Origin: Methylobacterium fujisawaense
GTDB lineage: Bacteria; Pseudomonadota; Alphaproteobacteria; Rhizobiales; Beijerinckiaceae
Assembly: GCF_014138435.1 (NCBI RefSeq)
Contig: NZ_JACJIM010000001.1
Location: forward strand, 744,001-808,000
DNA: 64,000 nucleotides
Direction of reading: 5' to 3'
The notes under the pieces are model-generated. The model saw only the letters and a list, made by a program, of their open reading frames with translations, did not search any database and had not been told where the DNA came from. Positions within the stretch are counted from its first letter, which is position 1. Each line of letters opens with the position of its first letter. The position numbers were made by a program, and so were the translations under genes. Shown one piece after another: positions 25,714 through 34,851 of this stretch.

Positions 25714-26844
25714 ATGCCCCCATCCGTCGATGCTCCGCCGGACCTGTCCGGGCTCCTCGAACTCTCACGCATCGAGAATCTCGATCTCAAGCCGGTGATC
25801 CTCCGGGTTCAGACCGACCTGTTCGTCCGGGCGGCGGCCCGGGACAGGACCGAGATCGAGATCTTCGAATCGCTCGCCTGCGGCCTGATCCCCACGGTGG
25901 ATGAGGAGACCGCCCGGGTGGTGGCCCGCAAGCTGGCCCCCTGCCCCGAGACGCCGCCGGCGGTGCTGGAGGCGCTCGCGCTGCGCGGCGGCGAGGCCCG
26001 CGACGCGGTGGTGGAACTGGCCCCGACCCTGAGCCATCGCCTGATCGAGGCGGCCCTGGCCGAGGGATCGGACATCGCCGCCCGCATCGCCGCCCGGGCC
26101 GGGTTGAGCCGCGAGGCGGTGGACGAGCTCTCCCGCGAGGGCCGCCCCGAGATCGACCGCGCGCTGGCCGCCAATCTCGGCCACACCCTGCGGGGGGCAG
26201 CCCTGGCGCGGCTCGTGAACCGCGGCCGCAGCACCCCCGACCTCGCCCGGCTCCTCCTGGTCCGGCCCGACGTCTCGGCCGCCGACCTCGTGCCCCTGTA
26301 CCTGCACGCCGATCCGATCCGCCGCACGGTGATCGGCCGGGCCGTCGAGGCGACCGCCGCCCTGCGCCCCTGCCCGCCGGCGCCCCGCGGCCTTGGCGAG
26401 ACCCTGACCGGCCTGTCAGCCGCCCGCGACGTGCCGGCCTTCATGGCGGCCCTGGCCGACGGCCTCGGCCTGCCGCGCGATTTCCTGACCGTGGTCGCCG
26501 ACGCCAGCGCCCGCTACGACCTCCTGACCCTGGGTTTGCGGGCCGCCGGCCTGCACGAGGAGGAGGCGGTCTACATCTTCCTGACCCTCAACCAGGGTGT
26601 CGCGCGCTCGGCCGAGCGGGTGGCCGACCTCGTCCGGCTGTTCCGCACCGTGAGCCGGCCAGCCTCCCGGGACCTGATCGCCGCGATCCTCGACCGGCCC
26701 CTCGCCGAGCGCGGGCGCGGCGAGGCCCATCAGCCGCTGCACGGCCCGGAGGCGAAGCTGCGCCAGGGCGCAGAGCGCGTCGCCGCGCAGCGCCCCTCCC
26801 TGCCGGTGCGCGCCCGGGCGGCGGGCGGCGGGGAGCCGGCCTGA
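25714..26844 (+). CDS. DUF2336 domain-containing protein
   Basis: This is an alpha-helical, HEAT-like repeat protein of 376 residues of the DUF2336 family common in Alphaproteobacteria. The typical start is seen as LRVQTDLFVRAAARDRTEIEIFESLA, with repeated motifs such as RVVARKLAPCPETPPAVLEALA. Function is unknown; some relatives are linked to flagellar control or the cell cycle, but nothing here proves that. An ATG six codons inside the open frame was chosen over the TTG at 25696. Confidence 0.85.
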   Translation: MPPSVDAPPDLSGLLELSRIENLDLKPVILRVQTDLFVRAAARDRTEIEIFESLACGLIPTVDEETARVVARKLAPCPETPPAVLEALALRGGEARDAVVELAPTLSHRLIEAALAEGSDIAARIAARAGLSREAVDELSREGRPEIDRALAANLGHTLRGAALARLVNRGRSTPDLARLLLVRPDVSAADLVPLYLHADPIRRTVIGRAVEATAALRPCPPAPRGLGETLTGLSAARDVPAFMAALADGLGLPRDFLTVVADASARYDLLTLGLRAAGLHEEEAVYIFLTLNQGVARSAERVADLVRLFRTVSRPASRDLIAAILDRPLAERGRGEAHQPLHGPEAKLRQGAERVAAQRPSLPVRARAAGGGEPA

Positions 26845-26855
26845 CGGGCCGGACG

Positions 26856-27185
26856 TCAGCGGGGATCCACGGGCGGATCGCGCTGCGGATCGGCGCCCCG
26901 CCAAGCGGGCTGCCGATCGGTCTCCTCAAGGGTGTCGGTTGAGGCCGTCGGCTCCGCGGCGCGGCGGCTCAGTTCGGCCATCAGGCCGCGGGCCAGGACG
27001 GCGCGCACCGCCCGCTCGCGGGCCTCGGCTGGCACCGCGTCGAGGGCCGCCGGCAGCGCCGCCTGGGCGCTGGGCACCGCGTCGGCGAGCCGTCTCGCCT
27101 CGGCGGCCGGATCCGTCCCGGCTCGCAGCAAGGCAAAGTAGGAGAGCACGCCGATCACCAGCGCGGCGCGCAGCAGGACGGTCAT
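26856..27185 (-). CDS. Small single-span membrane protein
   Basis: The product has 109 residues beginning MTVLLRAALVIGVLSYFALLRAG, a membrane anchor or uncleaved signal, followed by Ala/Arg-rich helices and a polar tail. The start has GGAGG eight bases upstream. No family is recognised. It is convergent to DUF2336 and divergent from the histidine kinase. Confidence 0.65.
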   Translation of the reverse strand: MTVLLRAALVIGVLSYFALLRAGTDPAAEARRLADAVPSAQAALPAALDAVPAEARERAVRAVLARGLMAELSRRAAEPTASTDTLEETDRQPAWRGADPQRDPPVDPR

Positions 27186-27438
27186 GAGACGATTCCTCCG
27201 CTCGAGATCAAGCGGAAGCATTCGACGGATTTCCTCAACCGGGCCTCAACCGACCCGAGCTTTTCCGCGCAATGGTGAATGAAGCTTGTCCGCAATCGGC
27301 TGGTTACCTCGCGGAAAGCATCCCGATCAATCGGACAAGTCCCGCAACACTCGTTTAAGCCGGCTCTGCGACCGTCCGGAAGTCGTTCGAAGTCGAACCG
27401 GAGGCGCGACGGATGCGGGAACGCATTCTGCGCGGCGC

Positions 27439-29331
27439 GTGCCAACCTTGACCATTAAGACTGTCCTGACGTCGTTGATCGACGACCGGCTCGCGGGTCT
27501 CGTCCACGAATCCGTGGCCGACAATGCGCCGGCCCGTGCGCGCCACCAGCGCTTCCTGGTGTCGCGGCTGGCGACCGGCGCCGTCATGATGGTCGGTCTG
27601 CCGCCCTATCTGCTCTGGCGCGGGGTGCCGTCCGGCTTCGAGGTCCTGGCGATCGCGAGCCTGCTGCTGCCGGTCTTCGCCGCCGTCCTGCTCGCCCGCA
27701 CCGGGTCCCTCTGGATCGCCCACGCGGTCTCCTCGGCGGGCCTGACCGGCCTCGTCGTCGCCCTGGCGGGCGTCACCGGCGGCGCCACCTCGCCCGCCGC
27801 GGTCTGGCTGGTGGCGATCCCCCTCGAGGCGCTGGTCTCCGGCTCGCTCCGCGCGACGATCGCGGCCTCCGTCATGGCGGTTCTCGGCGTGCTGACCGTG
27901 GTGGCCCTCGGCGCCTGGGCCGGCGCCCTGCCGGTCATGGACATCTCGGCGGGGATCGCGCTCCCGGCCTTCGCGATCACCGCGATCGGCCATGTCGCCG
28001 CCCAGGCTCTGGAGCACATGCGCAATGAAGGCGTCTGGCGCGAGCGGCTGCGCGACAACGAGGCCCGCGACCGGCTGCTCCTCTCGGCGATCGACGATCT
28101 CGTGACCTGGCACGACCGCAACGGCCGCGTGCTGGAAGCCTCGGTCTCGGCCACGCGGCTGCTCGGCAGCGACCCGGCCCGGCTGCGCGGCCATGGGCTG
28201 CTGGAGCGGGTCCATGTCGCCGACCGGCCGGCCTTCCTCAAGGCGGTGAGCGACGTGGCGGCGACCGGGCGGCCCGCGACCCTGCCCCTGCGCCTGCACG
28301 TCGAGGCCGAGGCCGGCCGGCCCGACGGCGCGAGCCTGATCCACGCCGAGATGCGCGCCCACCGGATCGAGCACGGGCCGCACGAGGCCGCCATGGCGGT
28401 GGTGGCGGTCACCCGCGACATGACCGAGCACCACCGGCATGCCGTGGAGCTGGAGCGTGCCCGCGCCGAGGCCGAACGCGCCGACGCGATCAAGGGCCGG
28501 TTCCTGGCCAACGTGACCCACGAGCTGCGCACGCCGCTCAATGCGATCATCGGCTTCTCCGAGGTCCTGGCGGGCCAAGGCGCCGTCAGCCTCGGCCCGG
28601 ACCAGGCGCGGGAATATGCCGGCATTATCGGCGCCTCCGGCCACCATCTGCTCGGCGTGGTCAACACGCTGCTCGACATGAGCCGGATCCAGAGCGGCAA
28701 CTTCGACTGCGCCCCCGAATGCTTCGACATCGCGGGCCTGCTTCGGGCCTGCTGCGACCTGATGCGCCTGAAGGCCGACGCCGCCGGCATCGTCCTCACC
28801 GTCGCCCCGTCGGGCCCGGTGGAGATCACCGCCGATCCCGCCGCCTGCCGGCAGGTTCTGATCAATCTCATCTCGAACGCGGTGAAGTTCACCCCGCGCG
28901 GCGGCCGGGTCGACCTGTCCCTGCGCCGCGGCGCGGGCAGCCTGGACATCGTCGTGGCCGATACCGGCGTCGGCATCGGTACGGACGACCTGCCCAAGCT
29001 CGGGACCCCGTTCTTCCAGGCGGGCAGCGGCGGCTACAAGCGCCAGCACGAGGGGACCGGCCTCGGACTCTCGGTGGTGCAGGGCCTGGTCGGCTTGCAC
29101 GGCGGCGCCCTGCTGATCGAGAGCGCCCCGCAGGCCGGGACCGTCGTGACCGTAACCCTGCCCCTCGTCTGCCCGGCTCCGGCGGCCGACCATGGGCCGG
29201 CCCCGATCCGCACCGCCGTGCGGGGCGCCCCGGTGTCGCGCCGCGTGGTGCGCCTGCCGCTCGGCCTGTTCGACGCGGAGCCGAGCGCCGCCTCGGTCCC
29301 GGCCGACCCGGTCCTGCGCCGCACCGCCTGA
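27439..29331 (+). CDS. Membrane-bound PAS sensor histidine kinase
   Basis: This is a two-component sensor kinase of about 630 residues. The N-terminal third has about six hydrophobic helices (residues ~35-195), then a PAS domain (about 205-330), a HisKA dimerisation helix with the phospho-acceptor in NVTHELRTPLNAIIGFSEVL (His near 361), and an HATPase domain with N-box LINLISNAVKFTP, G1 VADTGVGIG and G2 EGTGLGLSVVQG. No receiver domain or response regulator is adjacent, so it is an orphan here. The start is a GTG (27439); TTG 27448 is an alternative. The layout resembles cell-cycle kinases of the PleC/DivJ type, but that assignment is weak. Confidence 0.9.
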   Translation: MPTLTIKTVLTSLIDDRLAGLVHESVADNAPARARHQRFLVSRLATGAVMMVGLPPYLLWRGVPSGFEVLAIASLLLPVFAAVLLARTGSLWIAHAVSSAGLTGLVVALAGVTGGATSPAAVWLVAIPLEALVSGSLRATIAASVMAVLGVLTVVALGAWAGALPVMDISAGIALPAFAITAIGHVAAQALEHMRNEGVWRERLRDNEARDRLLLSAIDDLVTWHDRNGRVLEASVSATRLLGSDPARLRGHGLLERVHVADRPAFLKAVSDVAATGRPATLPLRLHVEAEAGRPDGASLIHAEMRAHRIEHGPHEAAMAVVAVTRDMTEHHRHAVELERARAEAERADAIKGRFLANVTHELRTPLNAIIGFSEVLAGQGAVSLGPDQAREYAGIIGASGHHLLGVVNTLLDMSRIQSGNFDCAPECFDIAGLLRACCDLMRLKADAAGIVLTVAPSGPVEITADPAACRQVLINLISNAVKFTPRGGRVDLSLRRGAGSLDIVVADTGVGIGTDDLPKLGTPFFQAGSGGYKRQHEGTGLGLSVVQGLVGLHGGALLIESAPQAGTVVTVTLPLVCPAPAADHGPAPIRTAVRGAPVSRRVVRLPLGLFDAEPSAASVPADPVLRRTA

Positions 29332-29358
29332 TCGGCAGATCCCCCGGAAGGAGACATG

Positions 29359-30075
29359 ATGTCAGGCTACCGCGAGATCACCGTACCGGGCGAACCCAGC
29401 CGCGCACGCCGTCCCGCGCCGCGCCGCGCCGCCGTCCAGGGCGACTGGCGTGCCGTCCTCGTCGGCGCGTTGAAGGCGACGGGCGCCACCTGCCGGACCA
29501 GCCCGGGCACCGTTCTCGGCAGCCTCGCGGCCCTGTGCGCGGCGGGCTTCGTCTGCGTCAACGCCCTCGGCTACCAGACCGGGCGCCATCCGGCGCCGAT
29601 CCTGCCCAAGCTCGCCCAGAAGGCGCCTGCCGCGCGCGAGGCGGCCCCGGCCGCCAAGGAGCCCGTCCGGGAGGCGGCCCGGGATCCGGTGCGCGTCATC
29701 GATCCCGAACGCGTCGCCGCGCCGGCGCCCGCCAAGCCGGCGGCCCGGGACGCGATCGGCGAGCTGATCCGATCCGATGAGACCACCGCCTCGGTCACCC
29801 CGAAGGCGTCGCCGGTCCGCCCGGCCGCGAAGCCGGCTCCGAAGGAGACGAAAGACGCCGCCAAGACCGCCAAGCCCGAGAAGGACGGTGATCCGGTGAT
29901 GCGGGCCCAGAAGGCGCTGTCGAAGCTCGGCTACGCGGTGAAGCCCGACGGCGCGATGGGACCGGGCACGCGGGCGGCGATCGAGAAGTTCGAGCGCAGC
30001 GCCAAGCTGCCGGTCACCGGCGAGGCGACGGGCCGGACCCTGCGCGAGCTGATGGCCCGGGCCGGCCACGGTTAG
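29359..30075 (+). CDS. Membrane-anchored peptidoglycan-binding domain protein
   Basis: The product has 238 residues. A hydrophobic helix at about residues 50-72 (GTVLGSLAALCAAGFVCVNAL) is followed by a long Ala/Pro/Lys/Glu linker and a C-terminal peptidoglycan-binding domain with VMRAQKALSKLGYAVKPDGAMGPGTRAAIEKFE. It likely spans the inner membrane and touches the cell wall. Two ATGs lie in tandem; the second has the better spacing to AGGAG. It follows the histidine kinase by 27 nt, so the two are probably cotranscribed. Confidence 0.85.
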   Translation: MSGYREITVPGEPSRARRPAPRRAAVQGDWRAVLVGALKATGATCRTSPGTVLGSLAALCAAGFVCVNALGYQTGRHPAPILPKLAQKAPAAREAAPAAKEPVREAARDPVRVIDPERVAAPAPAKPAARDAIGELIRSDETTASVTPKASPVRPAAKPAPKETKDAAKTAKPEKDGDPVMRAQKALSKLGYAVKPDGAMGPGTRAAIEKFERSAKLPVTGEATGRTLRELMARAGHG

Positions 30076-30147
30076 CGAGACAGGGCGGCACCCCCGCCGC
30101 GCTTGCGGCGCGGGTGCCGATCGGCGTGAGAGCGCGGAGGCGGGCCC

Positions 30148-30429
30148 TCAGTATTGCGTGCCGGTGAACCGGCAGATCGTCTTGCAGCGTGGACCGCCAT
30201 TGGCCTGCCAGGACTTCGCGTGTCCGATCGATCCGGTCATGTCCTGCGTGGGATTACCCCCGGGTCGATGCACGACGATGTTGCAGCGATCCTGCGGCGT
30301 CCGCTGGTAGCGCGGGCAGGATGCGGAATCGCGGTTGCCCAGTAAATCCATGAGCGTCTCCTGACGGGCGTGGGCCGACGGCACAACACCGCACAGGCCG
30401 GCGACGATCAGCGCCGCAAGCGAGGTCAT
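30148..30429 (-). CDS. Small secreted cysteine-containing protein
   Basis: The product has 93 residues with a signal peptide (MTSLAALIVAGLCGVVPSAHA) and a mature domain with four cysteines (SCPRY, DRCN, RCKTIC), suggesting disulfides in the periplasm. No family is recognised. A start three codons earlier is possible. Confidence 0.65.
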   Translation of the reverse strand: MTSLAALIVAGLCGVVPSAHARQETLMDLLGNRDSASCPRYQRTPQDRCNIVVHRPGGNPTQDMTGSIGHAKSWQANGGPRCKTICRFTGTQY

Positions 30430-30756
30430 TCTCCACATCGGAGTGCTCCTTAAATCATCGTGAGATGCAAATTCGGGCGCCCTTTGCTCAGATAATCAGC
30501 AAACAATACTATAGATGTGCGCTGTCGCACATCGATCAATTCTATTTTAATCCCGATAAATACTCGATTTTCTGAAGGAATATTCCGCCGCCTGAACCGT
30601 TATGGAGATGCCGGGCCGTGCACCGGCGGTTGCCCGGACCGGCGCTTTCGCGCATGGCGGAGGACGCGCCACCCGGCGCTCGCAGGGTTCCGGATCCGGC
30701 TGATCCGCCGGGACACAGGCCCTGCGGCGAACGGATCCTCACAGGGCTACAGACGC
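30430..30756. other. Divergent spacer upstream of secreted protein and DUF1491 gene
   Basis: This spacer has no clear gene. Bases 30450-30580 are AT-rich (for example AAACAATACTATAG and TTCTATTTTAATCCC) and are the likely promoter region for both flanking genes. Confidence 0.45.
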
Positions 30757-31095
30757 ATGCGCCTGCGCTCCGATTTCTGGGTTTCGGCCCATCTGCGGCG
30801 TCTGGATGTCGCCGGCATCCCGGCCGTGCTGCGGCGGCGCGGGTCCGCGGAGGCGGGTGCGATCTTCGTGAAGGTCGACCGGCTCGACGGCAGCGCCGAC
30901 CTCTACGGACCGGCGCCGCAGGCCCTGTTCGAGGCCGAGGAGAGCGGCGACCGCCGTTTCGCCGGGATCGTCACCGGCGGCAGCCCGCTCGACGTGGAGG
31001 AGCGCCTGACAAAGGAGATCCGGTTCGATTCCGATCTCTGGATCATCGAGATCGACGACCGCCAGGGGCGGCATTTCTTGGACTTGGCGGAGTGA
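30757..31095 (+). CDS. DUF1491 family protein
   Basis: This is a 112-residue alphaproteobacterial protein. The family pattern is clear: RLRSDFWVSAHLRRLDVAGIPAVLRRRG, AGAIFVKVDRLDG, and the C-terminal RFDSDLWIIEIDDRQGRHFLDL. Function is unknown. The frame is open for 80 codons upstream, but the family start is at this ATG. Confidence 0.88.
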   Translation: MRLRSDFWVSAHLRRLDVAGIPAVLRRRGSAEAGAIFVKVDRLDGSADLYGPAPQALFEAEESGDRRFAGIVTGGSPLDVEERLTKEIRFDSDLWIIEIDDRQGRHFLDLAE

Positions 31096-31155
31096 TGGAG
31101 GGCCGCGACCGGCCGGGCTGCGCCTGACGGAGGGCCGTCCCACACATCGCCAGCG

Positions 31156-31256
31156 TCCTGAGGTGCTGCGCAGCGGCCTCGAAGGAGCCCTCCGGGGATC
31201 GCGCGGCTGGCTGTAACCCTCCTTCGAGGCCTCCGCTGCGCTCCGGCCCCTCAGGA
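31156..31256. repeat. Dispersed palindromic repeat, copy 1
   Basis: This is a long imperfect palindrome. TCCTGAGG (31156-31163) matches CCTCAGGA (31249-31256), and GGCCTCGAAGGAG pairs with CTCCTTCGAGGCC around a centre containing GGGATCGCGCGGCTGGCT (31195-31212). The same 18-nt core and flanking arms recur at 34852-34953, so this is a REP/BIME-like family. It lies between convergent genes. Confidence 0.75.
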
Positions 31257-31345
31257 TGAGGGGAGGGCCGGAAGGACCGAAGGCCAGAACGCCGTGTCCC
31301 GTGACGCGACGCGCTCCGGGGGAGCGGCTCCAGCGGCCGCTCGCC

Positions 31346-31422
31346 GTCGTTGCGAGCGCAGCGAAGCAATCCAGCGACGCCACGGCCGCCGATGTCGCGC
31401 GACCTGAATCGCTTCGCTGCGC
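31346..31422. repeat. Second palindromic repeat (GCGCAGCGAAGC type)
   Basis: GCGCAGCGAAGCAATCCAG at 31356-31374 is nearly the reverse complement of CTGAATCGCTTCGCTGCGC at 31404-31422; the first 12 bases match perfectly. Similar intergenic sequences are common in Alphaproteobacteria. It lies just beyond the 3' end of the PanE-like gene. Confidence 0.6.
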
Positions 31423-31458
31423 CCGTGATACCGGGGCGGAGCGAAGCGACGGCGCCCG

Positions 31459-32508
31459 TCAGCCCTCGATGATGCGCTCGTCGAGCTTGCGGTCGACGGT
31501 CTCGACGGTGCGGTCGATCTCGGCGTTCGGATCACCGAGCTGGTGCGAGATCAGCTTCACCAGCAGGTCGACGCGCTCGATGTAGGGCGCACCGTTGGCC
31601 ACCGCGCGCGCCGCCGAGGACGGCTTCAGCAGGCTCTCGGCCGCCTTGGCGTATTTCTCGAACGGCACCTGATCGGCCGGATCGGCGCCGAGCTTCCGGG
31701 CGATCCCGTCGACGTGGTCGTAGATCGCCCGCGAGCGCGCGAGGTCGCCGTGGACGGCGTCGTGGATCGATTGCGGCGCGCCCGGGGTGATGCACCGGTA
31801 ATTGCCGGTGAGCAGCATCGACCACTTGGCCAGCGGCACGAACAGCGAGTCGAACACCTTCAGCTTCACCGGCACGTCGTGCCCGTCGAGGCGCACGGCG
31901 TCGATGTCGGCCTCCAGCTCGCGGAGAAGCGTGTTGTGCGCCTCGTCGGCGAAGGTCGCGGCCTTGAAGTTGGTCGGCAGGCCGACATGGAGGACGTTGG
32001 CCTCCTCCTCCGGCGGCCGGAAGGCCTGCGGGTCGGGGGAGCAGAGCGACACCAGCCCCGGCTCGAACCGGTCCCAGACGCCGGCATTGGTGTAGGCATC
32101 CTCAAGATCCATGGCGGCGAGCGCCGGGATCCGCTTGAGGTAGGGCAGCGGCGGCATGTTCATGATCGACAGGCACGGCAGCTTCGCCGCCGCGATCTTG
32201 ATCATCAGGACGCGGATCGTGTGGTTGTTGTACTGCGGCTCCTGCATGGCGAGGCCGACGAGGTCGTAGCGCGACACGTCGACGTCTTCCGGCGGCATGG
32301 CGTCGACCTTGCCGGGCAGGTCGCGCGAGTGGATCGCGCGGTGCTCCTTCTCGTCGCGGAGCTTGATGCGGACCTCGGTGCCCTCGCGGTTGATCAGGTC
32401 GGCGGTCTTCCTGCGGCAGACCAGGGTCACGTTGTGACCGGCCATCAGGAGCTTGGTCCCCAGGAGCGAGCCGTAGGAGGCCCCCAGGATCAGGATGTTT
32501 CTGGCCAC
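31459..32508 (-). CDS. PanE/ApbA-like ketopantoate reductase family dehydrogenase
   Basis: This 349-residue NAD(P)-dependent enzyme has an N-terminal Rossmann fold (ILILGASYGSLLGTKLLMAGHNVTLVCR at about residues 5-32) and a C-terminal helical domain of the 6-phosphogluconate dehydrogenase/ketopantoate reductase type. The GTG start has GGGGAGGAA just upstream. It is longer than PanE (about 300 aa) and the usual PanE glycine pattern GxGxxG is replaced by GASYGS, so the substrate is probably not ketopantoate. It follows the DgcN-DgcA pair by 182 nt on the same strand and may act in the same pathway. Confidence 0.75.
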   Translation of the reverse strand: MARNILILGASYGSLLGTKLLMAGHNVTLVCRRKTADLINREGTEVRIKLRDEKEHRAIHSRDLPGKVDAMPPEDVDVSRYDLVGLAMQEPQYNNHTIRVLMIKIAAAKLPCLSIMNMPPLPYLKRIPALAAMDLEDAYTNAGVWDRFEPGLVSLCSPDPQAFRPPEEEANVLHVGLPTNFKAATFADEAHNTLLRELEADIDAVRLDGHDVPVKLKVFDSLFVPLAKWSMLLTGNYRCITPGAPQSIHDAVHGDLARSRAIYDHVDGIARKLGADPADQVPFEKYAKAAESLLKPSSAARAVANGAPYIERVDLLVKLISHQLGDPNAEIDRTVETVDRKLDERIIEG

Positions 32509-32690
32509 GTCGTTCCTCCCCAGCATTGAAGACTGCTGTTGTGTTGTCTGGCTGCGGGGAACAGCGCGTCCACGCCACGGCCCCATCGCACCGCCGATGG
32601 ATGGCAGCCGGGCGGGCGGAACGCAAGCCTTCTGGTATACCTAATCCCAAACCCGTTGTGACGCCCCGCCGGTGACAGGCGAGGCGAATC

Positions 32691-33674
32691 CTATCCCCAC
32701 AGCTCCGGCGTGGGCGGGTGCATCAGGCTGCCGTCGTAGCGGAGCGGCGGGTCGCGGTCGCGGGCGAGCAGCAGCGGCCCGTCGAGATCGACGAACTCGG
32801 CGCCCTCGGCGAGGAGCGCCGCCGGCGCCATGCCCAGCGAGGTGCCGAGCATGCAGCCGACCATGATCGCGAGCCCCCTCCCCTTCGCCTCGCGGGCGAG
32901 CAGCACCGCCTCGGTCAGGCCGCCGGTCTTGTCGAGCTTGATGTTGATCGCGTCGTAGCGCCCGGCGAGCGCGTCGAGGCCGGCGCGGTCGTGCAGGCTC
33001 TCGTCGGCGCAGACCGGCACCGGATGCGCGATCTCGGCGAGCAGGGCATCGGCGTCGGCCGGCAGCGGCTGCTCGATCAGCGCGACGCCGGCCTTCAGGC
33101 AGGCGGCGAGGTTGGCCTCGATGGTCTCGGGCCGCCACGCCTCGTTGGCGTCGACGATCAGCCGGGCATCGGGCGCGCCGGCCCGGACGGCGGCGATGCG
33201 CTCCGGGTCCCCTACCCCGCCGAGCTTGACCTTGAGCAGGGGCCGGTGGGCCGCCTTGCGGGCGGCCTCTTCCATGCTCTCCGGCGTGCCGAGGCTCAGC
33301 GTGTAGGCGGTGATGACCGGCTGCGGCGCCGGCAGACCGGCGATCGCCCAGGCGGGGCGGCCCTGGAGCTTCGCCTCGAGGTCGAACAGCGCGCAGTCCA
33401 GGGCGTTGCGCGCCGCCCCCGCTTTCATGCGGGTCATCAGCGCATCGCGCCCGATCCCGGCCGCGATCGCCTCCGCCTGCCCTTCGATCAGCGCGCTGAC
33501 GCTCTCGACGCTCTCGCCATAGCGCGGATAGGGCACGCACTCGCCGCGCCCGACCGTGTCGCCGTCCGTGAGCGTCGCCACCACGACGGCGATCTCGGTG
33601 CGGCTTCCGCGGGAGATCGTGAAGGCGCCGGCGATCGGGAAGCGCTCGACGGCGAGGCTCAGGCGACGGGCCAT
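32691..33674 (-). CDS. dgcA: N-acetyl-D-glutamate racemase / dipeptide epimerase (enolase superfamily)
   Basis: This is an enolase-superfamily epimerase of 327 residues. The capping domain is N-terminal; the barrel shows LLKVKLGG (KxK acid/base), LIVDANEAW (metal Asp), LIEQPLP (metal Glu), PVCADESLHD (metal Asp) and INIKLDKTGG (second base). This is the signature of L-Ala-D/L-Glu epimerases and of DgcA, which racemises N-acetyl-D-glutamate. It starts 1 nt after the stop of the DgcN-type gene, which makes the DgcA role more likely than a murein-peptide epimerase. Confidence 0.85.
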   Translation of the reverse strand: MARRLSLAVERFPIAGAFTISRGSRTEIAVVVATLTDGDTVGRGECVPYPRYGESVESVSALIEGQAEAIAAGIGRDALMTRMKAGAARNALDCALFDLEAKLQGRPAWAIAGLPAPQPVITAYTLSLGTPESMEEAARKAAHRPLLKVKLGGVGDPERIAAVRAGAPDARLIVDANEAWRPETIEANLAACLKAGVALIEQPLPADADALLAEIAHPVPVCADESLHDRAGLDALAGRYDAINIKLDKTGGLTEAVLLAREAKGRGLAIMVGCMLGTSLGMAPAALLAEGAEFVDLDGPLLLARDRDPPLRYDGSLMHPPTPELWG

Positions 33675-33675
33675 G

Positions 33676-34689
33676 TCAGATCTCCGGGAACTCGGCGACG
33701 ATCCGGTCGACCAGCCCGTCGACGCCGAAGCGCACCGGGTCGGTGGCGGGCAGGTCGTGCTCGGACGCGAGCGTCTCGAGGAGCGCCCGCGCCTCGCCCT
33801 CGGCAAGCGCCTGGGTGTTGACCGCGATGCCCACCGGCCTGATCGCCGGGTTGGTCAGGCTGCCGAGCTGGACGGTCAGGTCGATCACCTGGCGGATGGT
33901 GGGGAGCGGGTGCTTCACGCCGCGCATCGTAGTGCGGGTCGGCTCGTGGCAGACCACGAAGGCGTCGGCCTGGGCGCCGTGCAGCAGGCCGAGGCTCACC
34001 CCCGCGAAGGACGGGTGGTAGAGCGAGCCCTGGCCCTCGATCAGGTCCCAATGGTTGGAGGCCGCCTCCGGCGAGATCGTCTCGACGGCGCCGGAGATGA
34101 AGTCGGCCACCACGGCGTCGATGGCGACGCCCCGGCCGGAGATGAACACGCCGGTCTGGCCGGTGGCGCAGAAATCGGCGTCGAGGCCGCGCTCGCGCAT
34201 GCCGCGCTCCAGGGCGAGCACGGTGTACTTCTTGCCGACGGAGCAGTCGGTGCCGACGGTGAGCAGGCGCCGGCCCGACCGCTTGGTGCCCTTGCCGGTG
34301 GGGAAGCGCTCGTCGGTGTGGCGGACGTCGTGGAGCTGGCGGTTACGCCGCGCGGCGGCCTCCGCGATGGCCGGAATCGTACCGAGCTTGACATGCAGGC
34401 CGCTCGCCACGTCGAGCCCGGCCTCGATCGCCGCGACGATCTCCTTGACCCAGTGATCCGGCAGCACGCCGCCGGCATTGACGACGCCGATCACAAGGGT
34501 CCGGCACCCCTTCGCCAGGGCCTCCGGCAGGGTCATGTCGGGGATGCCGAGATCGGCGGCGCAGCCCGGCAGGCGCATCTGGCCGACGCACCATTCGGGG
34601 CGCCAGTCCTTGATGCCGTAGGCGGTCTTGGCCGCCAGCGTGTCGGGCACGTCGCCCAGGAACATCAGGTAGGGCGTGGCGATCTGCAT
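33676..34689 (-). CDS. dgcN: DUF1611 family D-glutamate N-acetyltransferase (DgcN)
   Basis: This 337-residue protein has a DUF1611 architecture: an N-terminal Rossmann-like domain and a P-loop-like nucleotide site seen as VGTDCSVGKKYTVLALERGM. DgcN is known to acetylate D-glutamate, feeding DgcA, which turns N-acetyl-D-Glu into the L form. The CATGQTGVFISGRGVAIDAVVADF block and EGQGSLYHP are family hallmarks. The start MQIATPYLMFLGD was chosen; the upstream frame lacks protein character. Together with dgcA it suggests growth on or detoxification of D-glutamate. Confidence 0.85.
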   Translation of the reverse strand: MQIATPYLMFLGDVPDTLAAKTAYGIKDWRPEWCVGQMRLPGCAADLGIPDMTLPEALAKGCRTLVIGVVNAGGVLPDHWVKEIVAAIEAGLDVASGLHVKLGTIPAIAEAAARRNRQLHDVRHTDERFPTGKGTKRSGRRLLTVGTDCSVGKKYTVLALERGMRERGLDADFCATGQTGVFISGRGVAIDAVVADFISGAVETISPEAASNHWDLIEGQGSLYHPSFAGVSLGLLHGAQADAFVVCHEPTRTTMRGVKHPLPTIRQVIDLTVQLGSLTNPAIRPVGIAVNTQALAEGEARALLETLASEHDLPATDPVRFGVDGLVDRIVAEFPEI

Positions 34690-34851
34690 CGGTCGAGCAA
34701 CCTTCTCCGGGAGGCCGGCGGACCGTCTATGCGGGATCGCGGGCGCCGGGCGCAATGCACGAGACCGGCCAAGCGGGTGGACGCGGCCGCCGTCGCGGGC
34801 ATGACCGGGTTGCGTCATCCTGAAGGGACGCCCCTACGACCCTCTCCGCAA

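Noticed and set aside
27355..29193. Minus-strand frame of 612 codons opposite the histidine kinase
   Set aside because: Low-complexity Arg/Asp/Gly/Gln translation; all kinase boxes are on the plus strand.
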